Assembly (NCBI GenBank): GCA_000403215.2 | Contig: KE159538.1 | Location: 596,440 to 660,439, forward strand | DNA length: 64,000 bases | Direction of reading: 5' to 3' | From: Lachnospiraceae bacterium A4 | GTDB lineage: Bacteria > Bacillota > Clostridia > Lachnospirales > Lachnospiraceae | Shown: positions 33,674 through 42,474 of the stretch, piece by piece | Numbering within the stretch: the first letter of the stretch is position 1 | Layout: each line of letters starts with the position of its first letter | Notes under the pieces: model-generated | Databases searched by the model: none | The model's input: only the letters and a program-made list of their open reading frames with translations | What the model was told of the DNA's origin: nothing | Position numbers and translations under genes: made by a program

Positions 33674-34597
33674 CTAACCCTTGACGGCGCCCACCATAAT
33701 GCCCTGCACAAAATATTTCTGCAAGAACGGATACACGATTACAATAGGCAGTACCACCAGAATCGTCGTCGCTGCTTTGATCGTATCTGGATTCGTATCC
33801 ACCATCGTGCCAATCGCTTCCACCCCTGACGCACCTGTTGCGGTTGAAGTTGAGGCTGTCAGACTGTCAAGCATTCTGCGCAGCAGATATTGCAGCGTGG
33901 TCAGGTTTGCCGACCTGCGGCAGTATACCATATTGTCAAACCATGCATTCCACTGTCCAACCATCTGCCACAAAGCCACTGTAGCGATAACCGGCTTGGA
34001 CAAGGGCATGATAATTGATGCAAAAATCCGTACCTGAGACGCCCCGTCAATCGAGGCTGCCTCCTCCATCCCTTTGTCGATGGAAAAGAAATAATTTCGA
34101 ATAATAATCGTATTGTAGATCGAAAATCCTGTCGGCAGTACATACACTAAGAAATTGTTCAAAAGTCCTAATCTCTTCATGTTCAGGTATGCAGGAATCA
34201 TGCCTGCGGAGAAGAACATCGGAATCAAAAGGATTGCTGTGATCACTTTCCGAAAAGGCATCTCTGTCCTTGTCAGGGAATACGCTGCCATACAGCACAC
34301 AATCACATGAATCACAGTACCGACTATTGTTCTCAACACAGAGACGGCGAAAGCCGTGATAATCTCATTGTCCTGAAAACAGTACTTATATGCATCTAGT
34401 GTCCAGACCTTCGGAAACAGATTGATATGCATGTAGGAAATATCCTGCGCTCTGGAGAAGGACCGTACTACAACATCCCAGAATGGCAGAATGATGGTAA
34501 TGCAGAACGCAATCATAAATATCGTGTTGCAAATGTCAAACACACGGCTTCCGACAGACTGTTTCATCTTCATCTTATTCTCTTTCTCACGCGCCAT
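33674..34597 (-). CDS. CUT1 sugar ABC transporter permease, second subunit (MalG/LplC-like)
   Basis: About 307 residues with six membrane segments and the EAA loop EEAASIDGASQVRIFASIIMPLS, which docks the ATPase. The ATG at 34597 has GGAG 9 nt upstream; the ATG at 34603 is too close. It follows the first permease in one operon. No ATPase gene is encoded in the cluster, so it probably shares a general MsmK-like ATPase encoded elsewhere. Confidence 0.92.
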   Translation of the reverse strand: MAREKENKMKMKQSVGSRVFDICNTIFMIAFCITIILPFWDVVVRSFSRAQDISYMHINLFPKVWTLDAYKYCFQDNEIITAFAVSVLRTIVGTVIHVIVCCMAAYSLTRTEMPFRKVITAILLIPMFFSAGMIPAYLNMKRLGLLNNFLVYVLPTGFSIYNTIIIRNYFFSIDKGMEEAASIDGASQVRIFASIIMPLSKPVIATVALWQMVGQWNAWFDNMVYCRRSANLTTLQYLLRRMLDSLTASTSTATGASGVEAIGTMVDTNPDTIKAATTILVVLPIVIVYPFLQKYFVQGIMVGAVKG

Positions 34598-34621
34598 AAC
34601 CATTTTCTCCTTTCAATAGAA

Positions 34622-35560
34622 TTATATAATTTTATACTCTGGATTTGCCTTGCGCGCAAACCAGTTGGCAATGATCACAAGCGCCAGACTGACTACATTT
34701 TGAAACAGACCGATGGCAGTAGAGAAGTCATAGCGGCTCTCAACCATACCTTTTCTGTACACATAGGTCGAAATCACGTCCGCTGTCTGATAAGTCGCAT
34801 CGTTATACAGGTTGAATACGGGGTCAAAGCCTACGCTGATCAGACTTCCGATATTCAGAATCAGCATCGTGCACATTGTGGGGAACATCGCTGGGAGTGT
34901 GATATGCAAAACCCTGTGAAAACGGTTTGCCCCGTCAATCGAAGCCGCCTCGTACATCGAAGTATCTATGCCAGATATGGTCGCCAGATAAATAACAATA
35001 CTGTATCCCGTTGATTTCCACAGATTTGTAATCAGATAAATTGGCAGGAACATATCCTTCTGTGCCATAAAATATATTGGCTTGTCGAGTACTCCCATTC
35101 TGATTAGAATTGCATTTACCACACCGCCTGTAGGAGACAGTAACTGATACACAAAAGTACCTACCACAACCCATGAGAGAAAATGGGGCATATAGGTGAT
35201 GGTCTGTACCACACTCTTAAACCGGCTGTTCAAAATCTCATTGACCAGAAGTGTGAAGATAATCGTAATCGGAAACGTGGTAAGCAAAGTAAAAATACTG
35301 ATTTTCAACGTATTTCCAAGTACTCTGTAAAAATTCGGGTCTGTGAACAACGCCTGAAAATGTTTCAAGCCTACCCAGTCACTGCCTTCGATTCCCCGTG
35401 CCATTCTGTAATCCTTAAATGCTATCATAAGGCCCTCCATAGGCATATAGCAAAACAGAATCACAAGGATAATTGCCGGAAGCAGGAATATGTAAAAAGG
35501 CAGATGTTTTTTCAAATCTTTTTTCAAATTCCCTGTTCCTGATGTCATTGTTTTACCCAT
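34622..35560 (-). CDS. CUT1 sugar ABC transporter permease, first subunit (MalF/LplB-like)
   Basis: 312 residues, about six membrane helices, and the EAA loop YEAASIDGANRFHRVLHITLPAMFP. The Lys-rich N-terminus (LKKDLKKHLPFYIFLLPAIILVILF) is typical of LplB-type subunits. GAAAGGAAGG precedes the ATG, and a promoter lies 32 nt further upstream. It is the first gene of the four-gene import operon. Substrate is unknown; the sialidase-fold enzyme downstream hints at a complex host or microbial glycan. Confidence 0.92.
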   Translation of the reverse strand: MGKTMTSGTGNLKKDLKKHLPFYIFLLPAIILVILFCYMPMEGLMIAFKDYRMARGIEGSDWVGLKHFQALFTDPNFYRVLGNTLKISIFTLLTTFPITIIFTLLVNEILNSRFKSVVQTITYMPHFLSWVVVGTFVYQLLSPTGGVVNAILIRMGVLDKPIYFMAQKDMFLPIYLITNLWKSTGYSIVIYLATISGIDTSMYEAASIDGANRFHRVLHITLPAMFPTMCTMLILNIGSLISVGFDPVFNLYNDATYQTADVISTYVYRKGMVESRYDFSTAIGLFQNVVSLALVIIANWFARKANPEYKII

Positions 35561-35591
35561 CGTATCCTTCCTTTCTTTTAATAATATTTTT

Positions 35592-35619
35592 ATGATAAGA
35601 TAATCTATCCGTATTTCAA
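35592..35619 (-). promoter_or_regulatory. Promoter of the CUT1 operon
   Basis: On the minus strand TTGAAA (35614-35619), a 16-nt spacer and TATCAT (35592-35597). The remaining 235 nt to the divergent hemerythrin gene are AT-rich; the hemerythrin side has an extended -10 (TGG-TATACT, 35783-35791). Confidence 0.6.
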
Positions 35620-35855
35620 TGCGTTCAGGCGTCGTTTCCCGGATTCTGCATGCTCACTGCGCCTTGTTTCAATTGATAGTTTTATTTTATTAAAATTCTG
35701 TAAATTCGTCCATGAACTGTATTGGACAAATTATGCACAAAATGATACCCTTAAAAATAATCCCCACAATTTGAGGGATATGTGGTATACTATACAAAAT
35801 AAAATATGAATTGGGAAGATGATCATAATAAAGATGAAGAAAGGATGATTTCAAC

Positions 35856-36680
35856 ATGGTTTTTGAATTTACACAAGACTGTATCACAGGCATCGACACG
35901 ATAGATGACGAGCACCGCAATCTCTTTGCCCTGCTCTCAAAAGCGTATAATCTCGCCTCTACAGAATACCACAGTGACTATTATCAAGAGGTTAAAAATA
36001 TTCTCGCGGAGCTGGAGGAATATGCGGATACACACTTTACCCACGAGGAGGAATACATGACACAAATCCGCGACCCAGAGATAATCCGCCAGCGCGCACA
36101 GCATACCTTTTTCCGCGACAAGATACGGGAATACGAATTTGTGAATATCGACCATGAGGAGGAACAGCAGCGGGTACTCACAGAGCTGGTCCGCTTTCTT
36201 GCCAAGTGGCTGTACCGCCATATTTTAAGCAGCGATATTCTGATCGGCAAGCTGCCGCCGCTCGAAGAGTGGATGATCCGCGAAAATCCCTGCGAGTTTA
36301 CAGAGGATTACCTGACCGGCATAGCGCTTGTAGACGCAGAGCACAAGGAATTGTTCCACATTGTTGACAAGGCAAACAAGCTCGTGAAATCTTTTGACGA
36401 GCTGTCGGGATATGACAATATCATCGAAATCTTAAATGAATTAAAAGAATACACAAAAGAGCACTTTACCGACGAGGAGGAGTACATGGAAGGCATTCAG
36501 TACGAAGGGCTGAGTGCGCAGAAACGTGCCCATGAGGCATTTATCGACAAACTTGAAAACATTGACCTAGACCAGATTGACGCCAATCCGCAAGAATACT
36601 TACAAGAGCTTCTGGAATTTCTGCTCGGCTGGCTGATTAACCATATCCTGTATACCGACAAGAAAATACCGCTGCACTAA
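35856..36680 (+). CDS. Tandem-domain bacteriohemerythrin
   Basis: 274 residues made of two hemerythrin domains (about 1-135 and 140-274) that bind a di-iron centre and usually carry or sense oxygen. Ligands visible in domain 1 are His20, His60, Glu64, His83, His122 and Asp127; in domain 2 His163, His203, Glu207, His226, His263 and Asp268. The remaining His of the usual HxxxH pair is Gln in both domains (Gln79 and Gln222). A soluble cytoplasmic protein of its own transcription unit, with an extended -10 at 35783-35791 and AGAAAGGATG near the start. In an anaerobe it may scavenge or sense oxygen. Confidence 0.92.
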   Translation: MVFEFTQDCITGIDTIDDEHRNLFALLSKAYNLASTEYHSDYYQEVKNILAELEEYADTHFTHEEEYMTQIRDPEIIRQRAQHTFFRDKIREYEFVNIDHEEEQQRVLTELVRFLAKWLYRHILSSDILIGKLPPLEEWMIRENPCEFTEDYLTGIALVDAEHKELFHIVDKANKLVKSFDELSGYDNIIEILNELKEYTKEHFTDEEEYMEGIQYEGLSAQKRAHEAFIDKLENIDLDQIDANPQEYLQELLEFLLGWLINHILYTDKKIPLH

Positions 36681-36758
36681 AAATTGACTTACATATCCAA
36701 AATGAGCGTTGCCCGCTGTCACAGATGTTTGTGGCGGCGGGCAGCAATCTATATCGTA

Positions 36759-38537
36759 CTATTTAATCTCATTCGCCATCGTATAAAAATGATAATAAAT
36801 CCCTTCCAGTGCCATCAGCTTCTCGTGATTTCCCTCCTCGACAATCCCCTCCTCAGTCAGTACCAATATTCTGTCAGAATTTCGGATACTCGAAAGCCTG
36901 TGTGCGATCGTGAGCGTCGTGCGCCCCTTTGCCAACTCATTTAAGGACTTTGCAACCGCATACTCACTCTCATTGTCCAGCGCCGAGGTCGCCTCATCAA
37001 GTATCAAAATCGGCGGATTCTTCAAAAACACCCGCGCAATGCTGATGCGCTGCTTCTGCCCGCCAGAAAGCTTCACGCCGCGTTCACCGACATACGTGTC
37101 ATATTTATCCTTGAGATTCTGGATAAACTCATCTGCCCCTGCACGCTTTGCCGCCTCCATGACCTCCTCGCGCGCAGCCCCCGGTCTTCCGTATGCGATA
37201 TTATCATACACTGTCCCTGAGAAAAGATACACCTCCTGCTGAACGACACCAATACTCTGCCGCAAGCTCTTTAGCGTCAGCTTTTTAATGTTTTTCCCGT
37301 CCAGTGTGATCTCCCCGCAGGACACATCATAAAAGCGCGGAATCAGATTGCACAGCGTTGTCTTTCCGCCGCCAGACGGACCTACGATCGCCAGCTTCTC
37401 GCCCGCATGAATCTGTAGATTGAGATTTGCAAAAACCTTGTTATGATCATCAGGGTACTCAAAGCTCACATTGCGAAATACAATCTCACCTTTCGGCTGG
37501 ACCAACTCCTGCGCGTCCGGCTCATCAAAAATCTCTATATCAGCATCCATAATCTGCAAGAACCGCTCAATGCCAGTAATTCCGCGCTGAAACTGCTCTG
37601 CAAACTCAATAATCCTGCGGATTGTCGCAATCAGCGTAGACACATACATGACATACGCCACCATATCCCCCGGCAGAATCCTGCCTTCCATCAGGAAAAA
37701 TCCGCCCCCGACAATAATTGTCAGATACATCAATCCATCAAACACTCTGGTGGAAGTGCTAAATATCCCCATCAACATATAGGAATGCTGTTTTACCTTC
37801 AAAAAATCCTGATTGCCCTGCTCGAATTTCTCCGACTCAAGCGCCTCATTGGTAAATGCCTTGACAACCTTCTGCCCTAATAAACTGTCCTCCAGCTTCG
37901 CATTCAGCTCACCAATCTGATGACGCTGCGCACTGAACGTTCTGCGCATCTTTTTGTTAATGATGCGACACACGATCGTCATCACCGGCACAAATACAAA
38001 AATCATCAGCGTGAGCGGCAGATGAATCTGCGCGAGTATGACAAAAGAAATCACAATTTTAATCCCCGCAATAAAAAACTCCTCCGGGCAGTGGTGTGAA
38101 AATTCTGTCACCTCAAACAAATCATTGGTAATGCGCCCCATAATCTGACCAACCTTGGTATTATTAAAATATGTATTGGACAGCAATTGCAAGTGTGCGT
38201 AGGCATCACGGCGCATATCCGTCTCAATCCGCGCACCCATCACATGCCCCATATCCGCCATATAATAATTTGCCAGCGCATCTATAATTCTCAGCACAAA
38301 ATACAGCAAGGCAAGATTAAGAACCATGCGCGTTGTCAAGAGCGCCACATCTTCAAGCGCTGTGTTCGTAATCTGCCGAATGATCAGCGGCAATACGATC
38401 TCACACATTGTCGTCAGCGCCGCGCAGCACAAATCTGCGCATAACGTCCTGCGGTACGGCTGAAAATACGGCAGAAACCGCCTGACCAACATCCCCGTTG
38501 AATACTCTTTATCGTCCATTTTATTATTTTGCTGCAT
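36759..38537 (-). CDS. ABC exporter, fused membrane and ATPase domains (MsbA/LmrA type)
   Basis: 592 residues. Six membrane helices occupy about 30-330 and the nucleotide-binding domain the rest, with Walker A GPSGGGKTTLCNLIPRFY, signature LSGGQKQRISIARVFL, Walker B ILILDEATSALD and H-loop IAHRLSSI. This half-transporter would work as a homodimer exporting lipids, drugs or peptides. GACAGGAGG precedes the ATG. It stands alone; many related genes occur in pairs, but no partner is adjacent here. Confidence 0.92.
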   Translation of the reverse strand: MQQNNKMDDKEYSTGMLVRRFLPYFQPYRRTLCADLCCAALTTMCEIVLPLIIRQITNTALEDVALLTTRMVLNLALLYFVLRIIDALANYYMADMGHVMGARIETDMRRDAYAHLQLLSNTYFNNTKVGQIMGRITNDLFEVTEFSHHCPEEFFIAGIKIVISFVILAQIHLPLTLMIFVFVPVMTIVCRIINKKMRRTFSAQRHQIGELNAKLEDSLLGQKVVKAFTNEALESEKFEQGNQDFLKVKQHSYMLMGIFSTSTRVFDGLMYLTIIVGGGFFLMEGRILPGDMVAYVMYVSTLIATIRRIIEFAEQFQRGITGIERFLQIMDADIEIFDEPDAQELVQPKGEIVFRNVSFEYPDDHNKVFANLNLQIHAGEKLAIVGPSGGGKTTLCNLIPRFYDVSCGEITLDGKNIKKLTLKSLRQSIGVVQQEVYLFSGTVYDNIAYGRPGAAREEVMEAAKRAGADEFIQNLKDKYDTYVGERGVKLSGGQKQRISIARVFLKNPPILILDEATSALDNESEYAVAKSLNELAKGRTTLTIAHRLSSIRNSDRILVLTEEGIVEEGNHEKLMALEGIYYHFYTMANEIK

Positions 38538-38610
38538 AGGTGTCCTCCTGTCATCATGACTGCCATGTTGAGCAATGCTTTCAAATAAAAAAATTTAAGC
38601 AGTCATCGAA

Positions 38611-38970
38611 CTAATATTCTCTGATTGTATCACATTCTACATCAGTATAAGTAATCTTTTCAACATGTACAAATTCTTTGTATTTTTCATACTCCTCAAA
38701 AAAATCACGATCCTCTGCATCAAAAACGAACCAGTCTACCGAATCAGGTTCGGGAATGGTAAATTTTACCCGGGCACAAGCCTGTACTCTCCAGATAAAT
38801 TCGGAATCCAGAACCGTCTGCAAAATAAATTCTATTTCGTATTCAATATGAATCTTATTTCCTGATACGGAATAATTATCCACAAAAGAATTATCGCTGT
38901 CCAGAATCTCACATCTTGTAGTTTTGGCAATCAGTTCCTGCTTATCTCCAGAGCCAGAATACCATGTTCG
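38611..38970 (-). pseudogene. In-frame continuation of the upstream lipoprotein ORF beyond its TGA, or a 5'-truncated gene
   Basis: After the TGA at 38971-38973, the same frame stays open for 119 codons, reading RTWYSGSGDKQELIAKTT and then a regular acidic, Trp-containing sequence to a stop at 38611. The conventional candidate here is a 90-residue product starting with GTG at 38883, which lacks a ribosome site. The open stretch upstream of that GTG suggests that the tail originally belonged to a longer protein. A nonsense mutation in the upstream gene or a fusion of gene fragments would both explain it. No family recognised. Confidence 0.5.
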
Positions 38971-41172
38971 TCATGTAAAAGTGTATTTCTTTTCTGCAAT
39001 CAGCAGATACTGTAGCAGCGGGTGGAGCTGTTCTCCTTCGATCAGACTGACTTCTAGCAGATAATCAGAGGTGTACTCGACTCGTTTGAGATAAAACGTG
39101 TACACTTTCTGGTCAAATTCTTCGAACCATAGCTGAACAGGCACTGTGTCAAATATTTCATCGGAGTCCACGGCAGTACCTGAATGAAAGGGGTCATTAT
39201 AATTATACTTATATGCATTGTCTGAATCAACGAAACATGGAAAACGTACCATTGTTTCGTGTAGATACGAATCATACTCCTTGTAGAAATCAGCGAGCAA
39301 ACAGAGCGTTGTACCTTGGCTGCTTGGATACCAGATTGTTTTACGGACGCATTCTGCATTGCCGTCATTGTCAAAGTCCACGATATGACAAAACTGTTCG
39401 TCGAAGCTGTCGAGAGAGAATGCATCAAGCGGGAAGGTGATATCTGATTCGTGGTAAGGTATTTCTGCATTGCCGTCAATCAGTTCAAAATCGCCGTCGG
39501 AAACTGTTTTTTCCTCCACTTCCCTTTTTCTTGTCTCGATATAATCCATCAGTGTCTGCTCTAGGCGGGCATCAATTTCTTGATTGCGATAAGTTTCAAT
39601 CCAGCGCTTTCGGTTCTCCTTGTCTTCCAAATTAAGACGATACAGCTGTAATGTGCTGTTTGTATCTGCGGTCAGAATGTATAATCCATCTGGTTCACCG
39701 GTATTAAAATCGTATTGATGGGCAACAAAATAGAATGCACCGTCATAGTCCAGCAGTTTTGCATATCCGCGCAGCATAGGAAAGCTGTGTAATAGTTCTG
39801 CTGTCTGGTCCTCCTGCACCTGCCATATATCTATCTGCGCAAATCCTGCGGTGCCGCCGGAATCATAGAACAGCGCCAGCTCTTCACTGCCATTTTGCTC
39901 CAAGTCCACGAGGTATGCGGACAAAATATTTTCTTCCCAGCCGTAATAATATGAGAATTCCTCCCCAAGATATGTCCGTACCTGTTCTGGCGTCACCTGG
40001 TGCGTCTGGTCCTCATAGGCAGCAAGCGCTTCCATATTCCATGCATTATTATAACGCTGTGTGCCAGCCAACACGTCCTTAAAAAGGTTCAGAAGCCCCT
40101 CTGGCAGTATGGTTGTCCTGAGTGCAGCGTCGATTGAACGTTCTTCCTGAAAGGCGATCAGCTGCTCGCGGCGCAGTGCCTGAAATGCTTCGCCTTCCCC
40201 TGTTGCCAGGTTTAAAATGCGACTATGAAAAATATCCTGCCCGTTTGCCTGCTCTATCGTGTCCGCCAGCTTGGTCGTCATGGTCAAGTTCCGCGTTTCG
40301 AGGTGGGAGCAGGTGGATTCTTTGTCATTGGTGGTCACGAGATCGCTGTGTATGACAAATTCTTCGCTGTCGTTCTTCCGCAGAAGGCGGAATGTTACAA
40401 TATCTTCGCCAATTTGTTCAAACCACAATTGCTGTAGTGTGCTCTCCTGCGGGTCTGTATTTTGAAAAACATGCACTAGATCATATTCTGCCACGATCTG
40501 TTTTGACGCATCGTCCGTCTGATAACCTGTTGCGGTAATCCGTTTGTCGGTGCCAATTGCGCGGTAAATGATTTCTTTTTTTCCATCGTTGTTATAATCT
40601 ATCTTTCCGTATCCGCAGTCATAAGCACTGATATTACCCAGAGGATTTACCAGATCCCAGTCTTCTGCATTCCATTCCAGCGCTTCGCGCCCCTCAAAAA
40701 GTTCCGTTGTCTCTTTATGTGCAATTCTCATCAGTGTAAACTGCTTTTCATCTAAGTAATTTGCTAACTCTGTATAATGAGCGTATTCTGCATTGTATTC
40801 TGTTACCGTAGCCTGAATGCCGGTGTATATCAAAATCGGTTCTTCAAGAGAGGTTTCCCCGCCGTTTTCTTCTGCTGTCTCTGCCGTTTCAGCCGAGGAT
40901 TCCAAAGAATGCTCTTCCCAGAGCTGCGCTGCCGAATCCGAAAAGCGTTCCGGCTGTGTATCTTGCTGTGGAACTGACGACTGACAGGCGGCTAGTGAGA
41001 GGATCAGTGCCAGCCCTGTCATATATTTTACTTTCCCAATCATCAATCGATACATGAGCCACATCTTTCTTAGTGTTCTGTCAAACCACTGTCCCCGCAA
41101 TCGCTTTGTTTCTGATGGCAATGCCTTCTGTGTTGAACTATTGTTGTGTCTGTTTATATGTCTCCCCTCCAT
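38971..41172 (-). CDS. Large lipoprotein of unknown function with EF-hand/FG-GAP-like acidic repeats
   Basis: 733 residues as an open frame. A lipobox SLAAC (Cys63) follows a hydrophobic run at about 51-62, so the real start may be Met37 (41064) or Met44; the promoter at 41218-41246 is close to the first ATG, which has GAGGAG 14 nt upstream. The mature part is acidic. Repeated DYNNDGKKEIIYR, DLEQNGSEELALFYD and DFDNDGNAECVRK segments resemble calcium-binding VCBS/FG-GAP loops. Probably anchored outside the membrane. Its frame continues past the stop (see 38611-38970). Function unknown. Confidence 0.7.
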   Translation of the reverse strand: MEGRHINRHNNSSTQKALPSETKRLRGQWFDRTLRKMWLMYRLMIGKVKYMTGLALILSLAACQSSVPQQDTQPERFSDSAAQLWEEHSLESSAETAETAEENGGETSLEEPILIYTGIQATVTEYNAEYAHYTELANYLDEKQFTLMRIAHKETTELFEGREALEWNAEDWDLVNPLGNISAYDCGYGKIDYNNDGKKEIIYRAIGTDKRITATGYQTDDASKQIVAEYDLVHVFQNTDPQESTLQQLWFEQIGEDIVTFRLLRKNDSEEFVIHSDLVTTNDKESTCSHLETRNLTMTTKLADTIEQANGQDIFHSRILNLATGEGEAFQALRREQLIAFQEERSIDAALRTTILPEGLLNLFKDVLAGTQRYNNAWNMEALAAYEDQTHQVTPEQVRTYLGEEFSYYYGWEENILSAYLVDLEQNGSEELALFYDSGGTAGFAQIDIWQVQEDQTAELLHSFPMLRGYAKLLDYDGAFYFVAHQYDFNTGEPDGLYILTADTNSTLQLYRLNLEDKENRKRWIETYRNQEIDARLEQTLMDYIETRKREVEEKTVSDGDFELIDGNAEIPYHESDITFPLDAFSLDSFDEQFCHIVDFDNDGNAECVRKTIWYPSSQGTTLCLLADFYKEYDSYLHETMVRFPCFVDSDNAYKYNYNDPFHSGTAVDSDEIFDTVPVQLWFEEFDQKVYTFYLKRVEYTSDYLLEVSLIEGEQLHPLLQYLLIAEKKYTFT

Positions 41173-41217
41173 TATTGCTAGCTGCGCTCCTCTTTCAAAA
41201 AGTGTTTTTATGCTATC

Positions 41218-41246
41218 ATTATACCTTTACAAATTGTAACCGTCAA
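41218..41246 (-). promoter_or_regulatory. Promoter of the large lipoprotein gene
   Basis: On the minus strand TTGACG (41241-41246), 17-nt spacer, TATAAT (41218-41223). Confidence 0.75.
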
Positions 41247-41394
41247 CTTAATTGCAGTTTGTCAGGCTCAATCATCTGAAATATGAGATTTATCGTATCA
41301 TTTTCCAGCCATTCTACAATCTCATTTCATGTATCCATTCCTGCGAGAACTGCTGTGGCAGCATTGTTGACACGAACAACATTCCATGCATTTC

Positions 41395-41423
41395 TTGACT
41401 GACTGTCACACATACAGTATAAT
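41395..41423 (+). promoter_or_regulatory. Consensus promoter upstream of the isomerase remnant and GNAT gene
   Basis: TTGACT (41395-41400), a 17-nt spacer and TATAAT (41418-41423), about 43 nt before the ATG of the decayed gene. It may still drive the acetyltransferase at 41985. Confidence 0.8.
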
Positions 41424-41465
41424 GAATCAGAACATTGATTTAGTAAGAGAAGGTCTGAGCCACGA

Positions 41466-41955
41466 ATGAATAAAATCCTATGCTCTACCGGCGCATTGCT
41501 GGTATATGGCGGAGACTATCATCTATTAGAACCCCTCTCAGCACAATTGCTGTATGAAGGCTATGAATTTATGCGAGCAATTTGAGCAAAACTGTTATCT
41601 CGCAAAAAGTATCGGCGCTGAGAAAATGGTACTTCATCTGTGGGACGGACGAACTTCCGACACGGCTTTTCACAACAATCTTCATCATTATGCCGCACTC
41701 GATCAAATCGCACATAACTATGACATTGACTTATGTGTGGAAAACGTGGTATGCACCACAGACCACCCGATCAAACATTTTTGTGCGCTGAGACAGCATT
41801 ACCCTAAGATTCACTTTGTCTTTGATACCAAGATGGCTGCCTTTCATCAGCAGCTGGAACTGTTATATGAAAAGGAATATGAATGGCTCTGGAAACATGA
41901 GCACATCCGTCATTACCATCTCAACGATTATGCGGGAGGATTGTTTTCTATTTGA
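41466..41955 (+). pseudogene. Decayed sugar phosphate isomerase/epimerase (xylose isomerase-like TIM barrel)
   Basis: The ATG at 41466 opens MNKILCSTGALLVYGGDYHL and 19 more codons, ending at a TGA at 41583-41585. The +1 frame continues with EQNCYLAKSIGAEKMVLHLW, DLCVENVVC, HFVFDTKMAAFHQQ and HYHLNDYAGG, the standard motifs of this family. It then stops at 41955. Family members are about 270 residues, so roughly 30-40 residues are missing at the frameshift and about 70 at the C-terminus. The locus looks like a recent internal deletion plus truncation behind an intact promoter. Confidence 0.8.
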
Positions 41956-41984
41956 GCCGCCAAGAGGCGGCAGGAAGGATTATT

Positions 41985-42446
41985 ATGAAAATACAAATCA
42001 GAACCGCGTCAATCCATGACTTTCCGGCTGTCGATGCCATCATGCGGCAGGTCCAGCAGCTACATATTGACTGGCGGCCAGACATCTACAGGCAAAGCGC
42101 GACAGTCCTGCCCATAGAAGTCTATGAACAGGCAGTGCGCGACCAGACTTTTTTTGTCGCAGAATATGAGGGACGCGTGGCAGGTATTTTGTTTATCATG
42201 TACCGCCATGTCGAAAGTGCCACGCAGGTCACAAGAGATGTGATCTATGTCGATTCCATGGCAGTGGATCAGCCTTACCGTCAGAAAGGAATCGGACATG
42301 CCTTTTTTGACTTTCTAAAAGAACTCAAGGCACAAAAGGGATTAGACGGAATCGAGCTACAGGTGAACGCCAGAAATGAAGCTGCCTACAAAATGTATAC
42401 AAATTATGGCTTCACGAATAAATCCATCAATATGGAACTGTTATGA
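41985..42446 (+). CDS. GNAT-family N-acetyltransferase
   Basis: 153 residues from the ATG at 41985, with AGGAAGGA just upstream. The acetyl-CoA loop is QPYRQKGIGHAFFDFL, preceded by the strand VIYVDSMAV and followed by IELQVNARNEAAYKMYTNYGF, the usual GNAT C-terminal segment. RimI-like small GNATs acetylate amines on proteins, amino acids or drugs; the substrate is not deducible. Probably transcribed from the promoter at 41395 through the decayed isomerase. Confidence 0.9.
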   Translation: MKIQIRTASIHDFPAVDAIMRQVQQLHIDWRPDIYRQSATVLPIEVYEQAVRDQTFFVAEYEGRVAGILFIMYRHVESATQVTRDVIYVDSMAVDQPYRQKGIGHAFFDFLKELKAQKGLDGIELQVNARNEAAYKMYTNYGFTNKSINMELL

Positions 42447-42474
42447 AAATAGAAACGCAATCAATTCCTCCATG

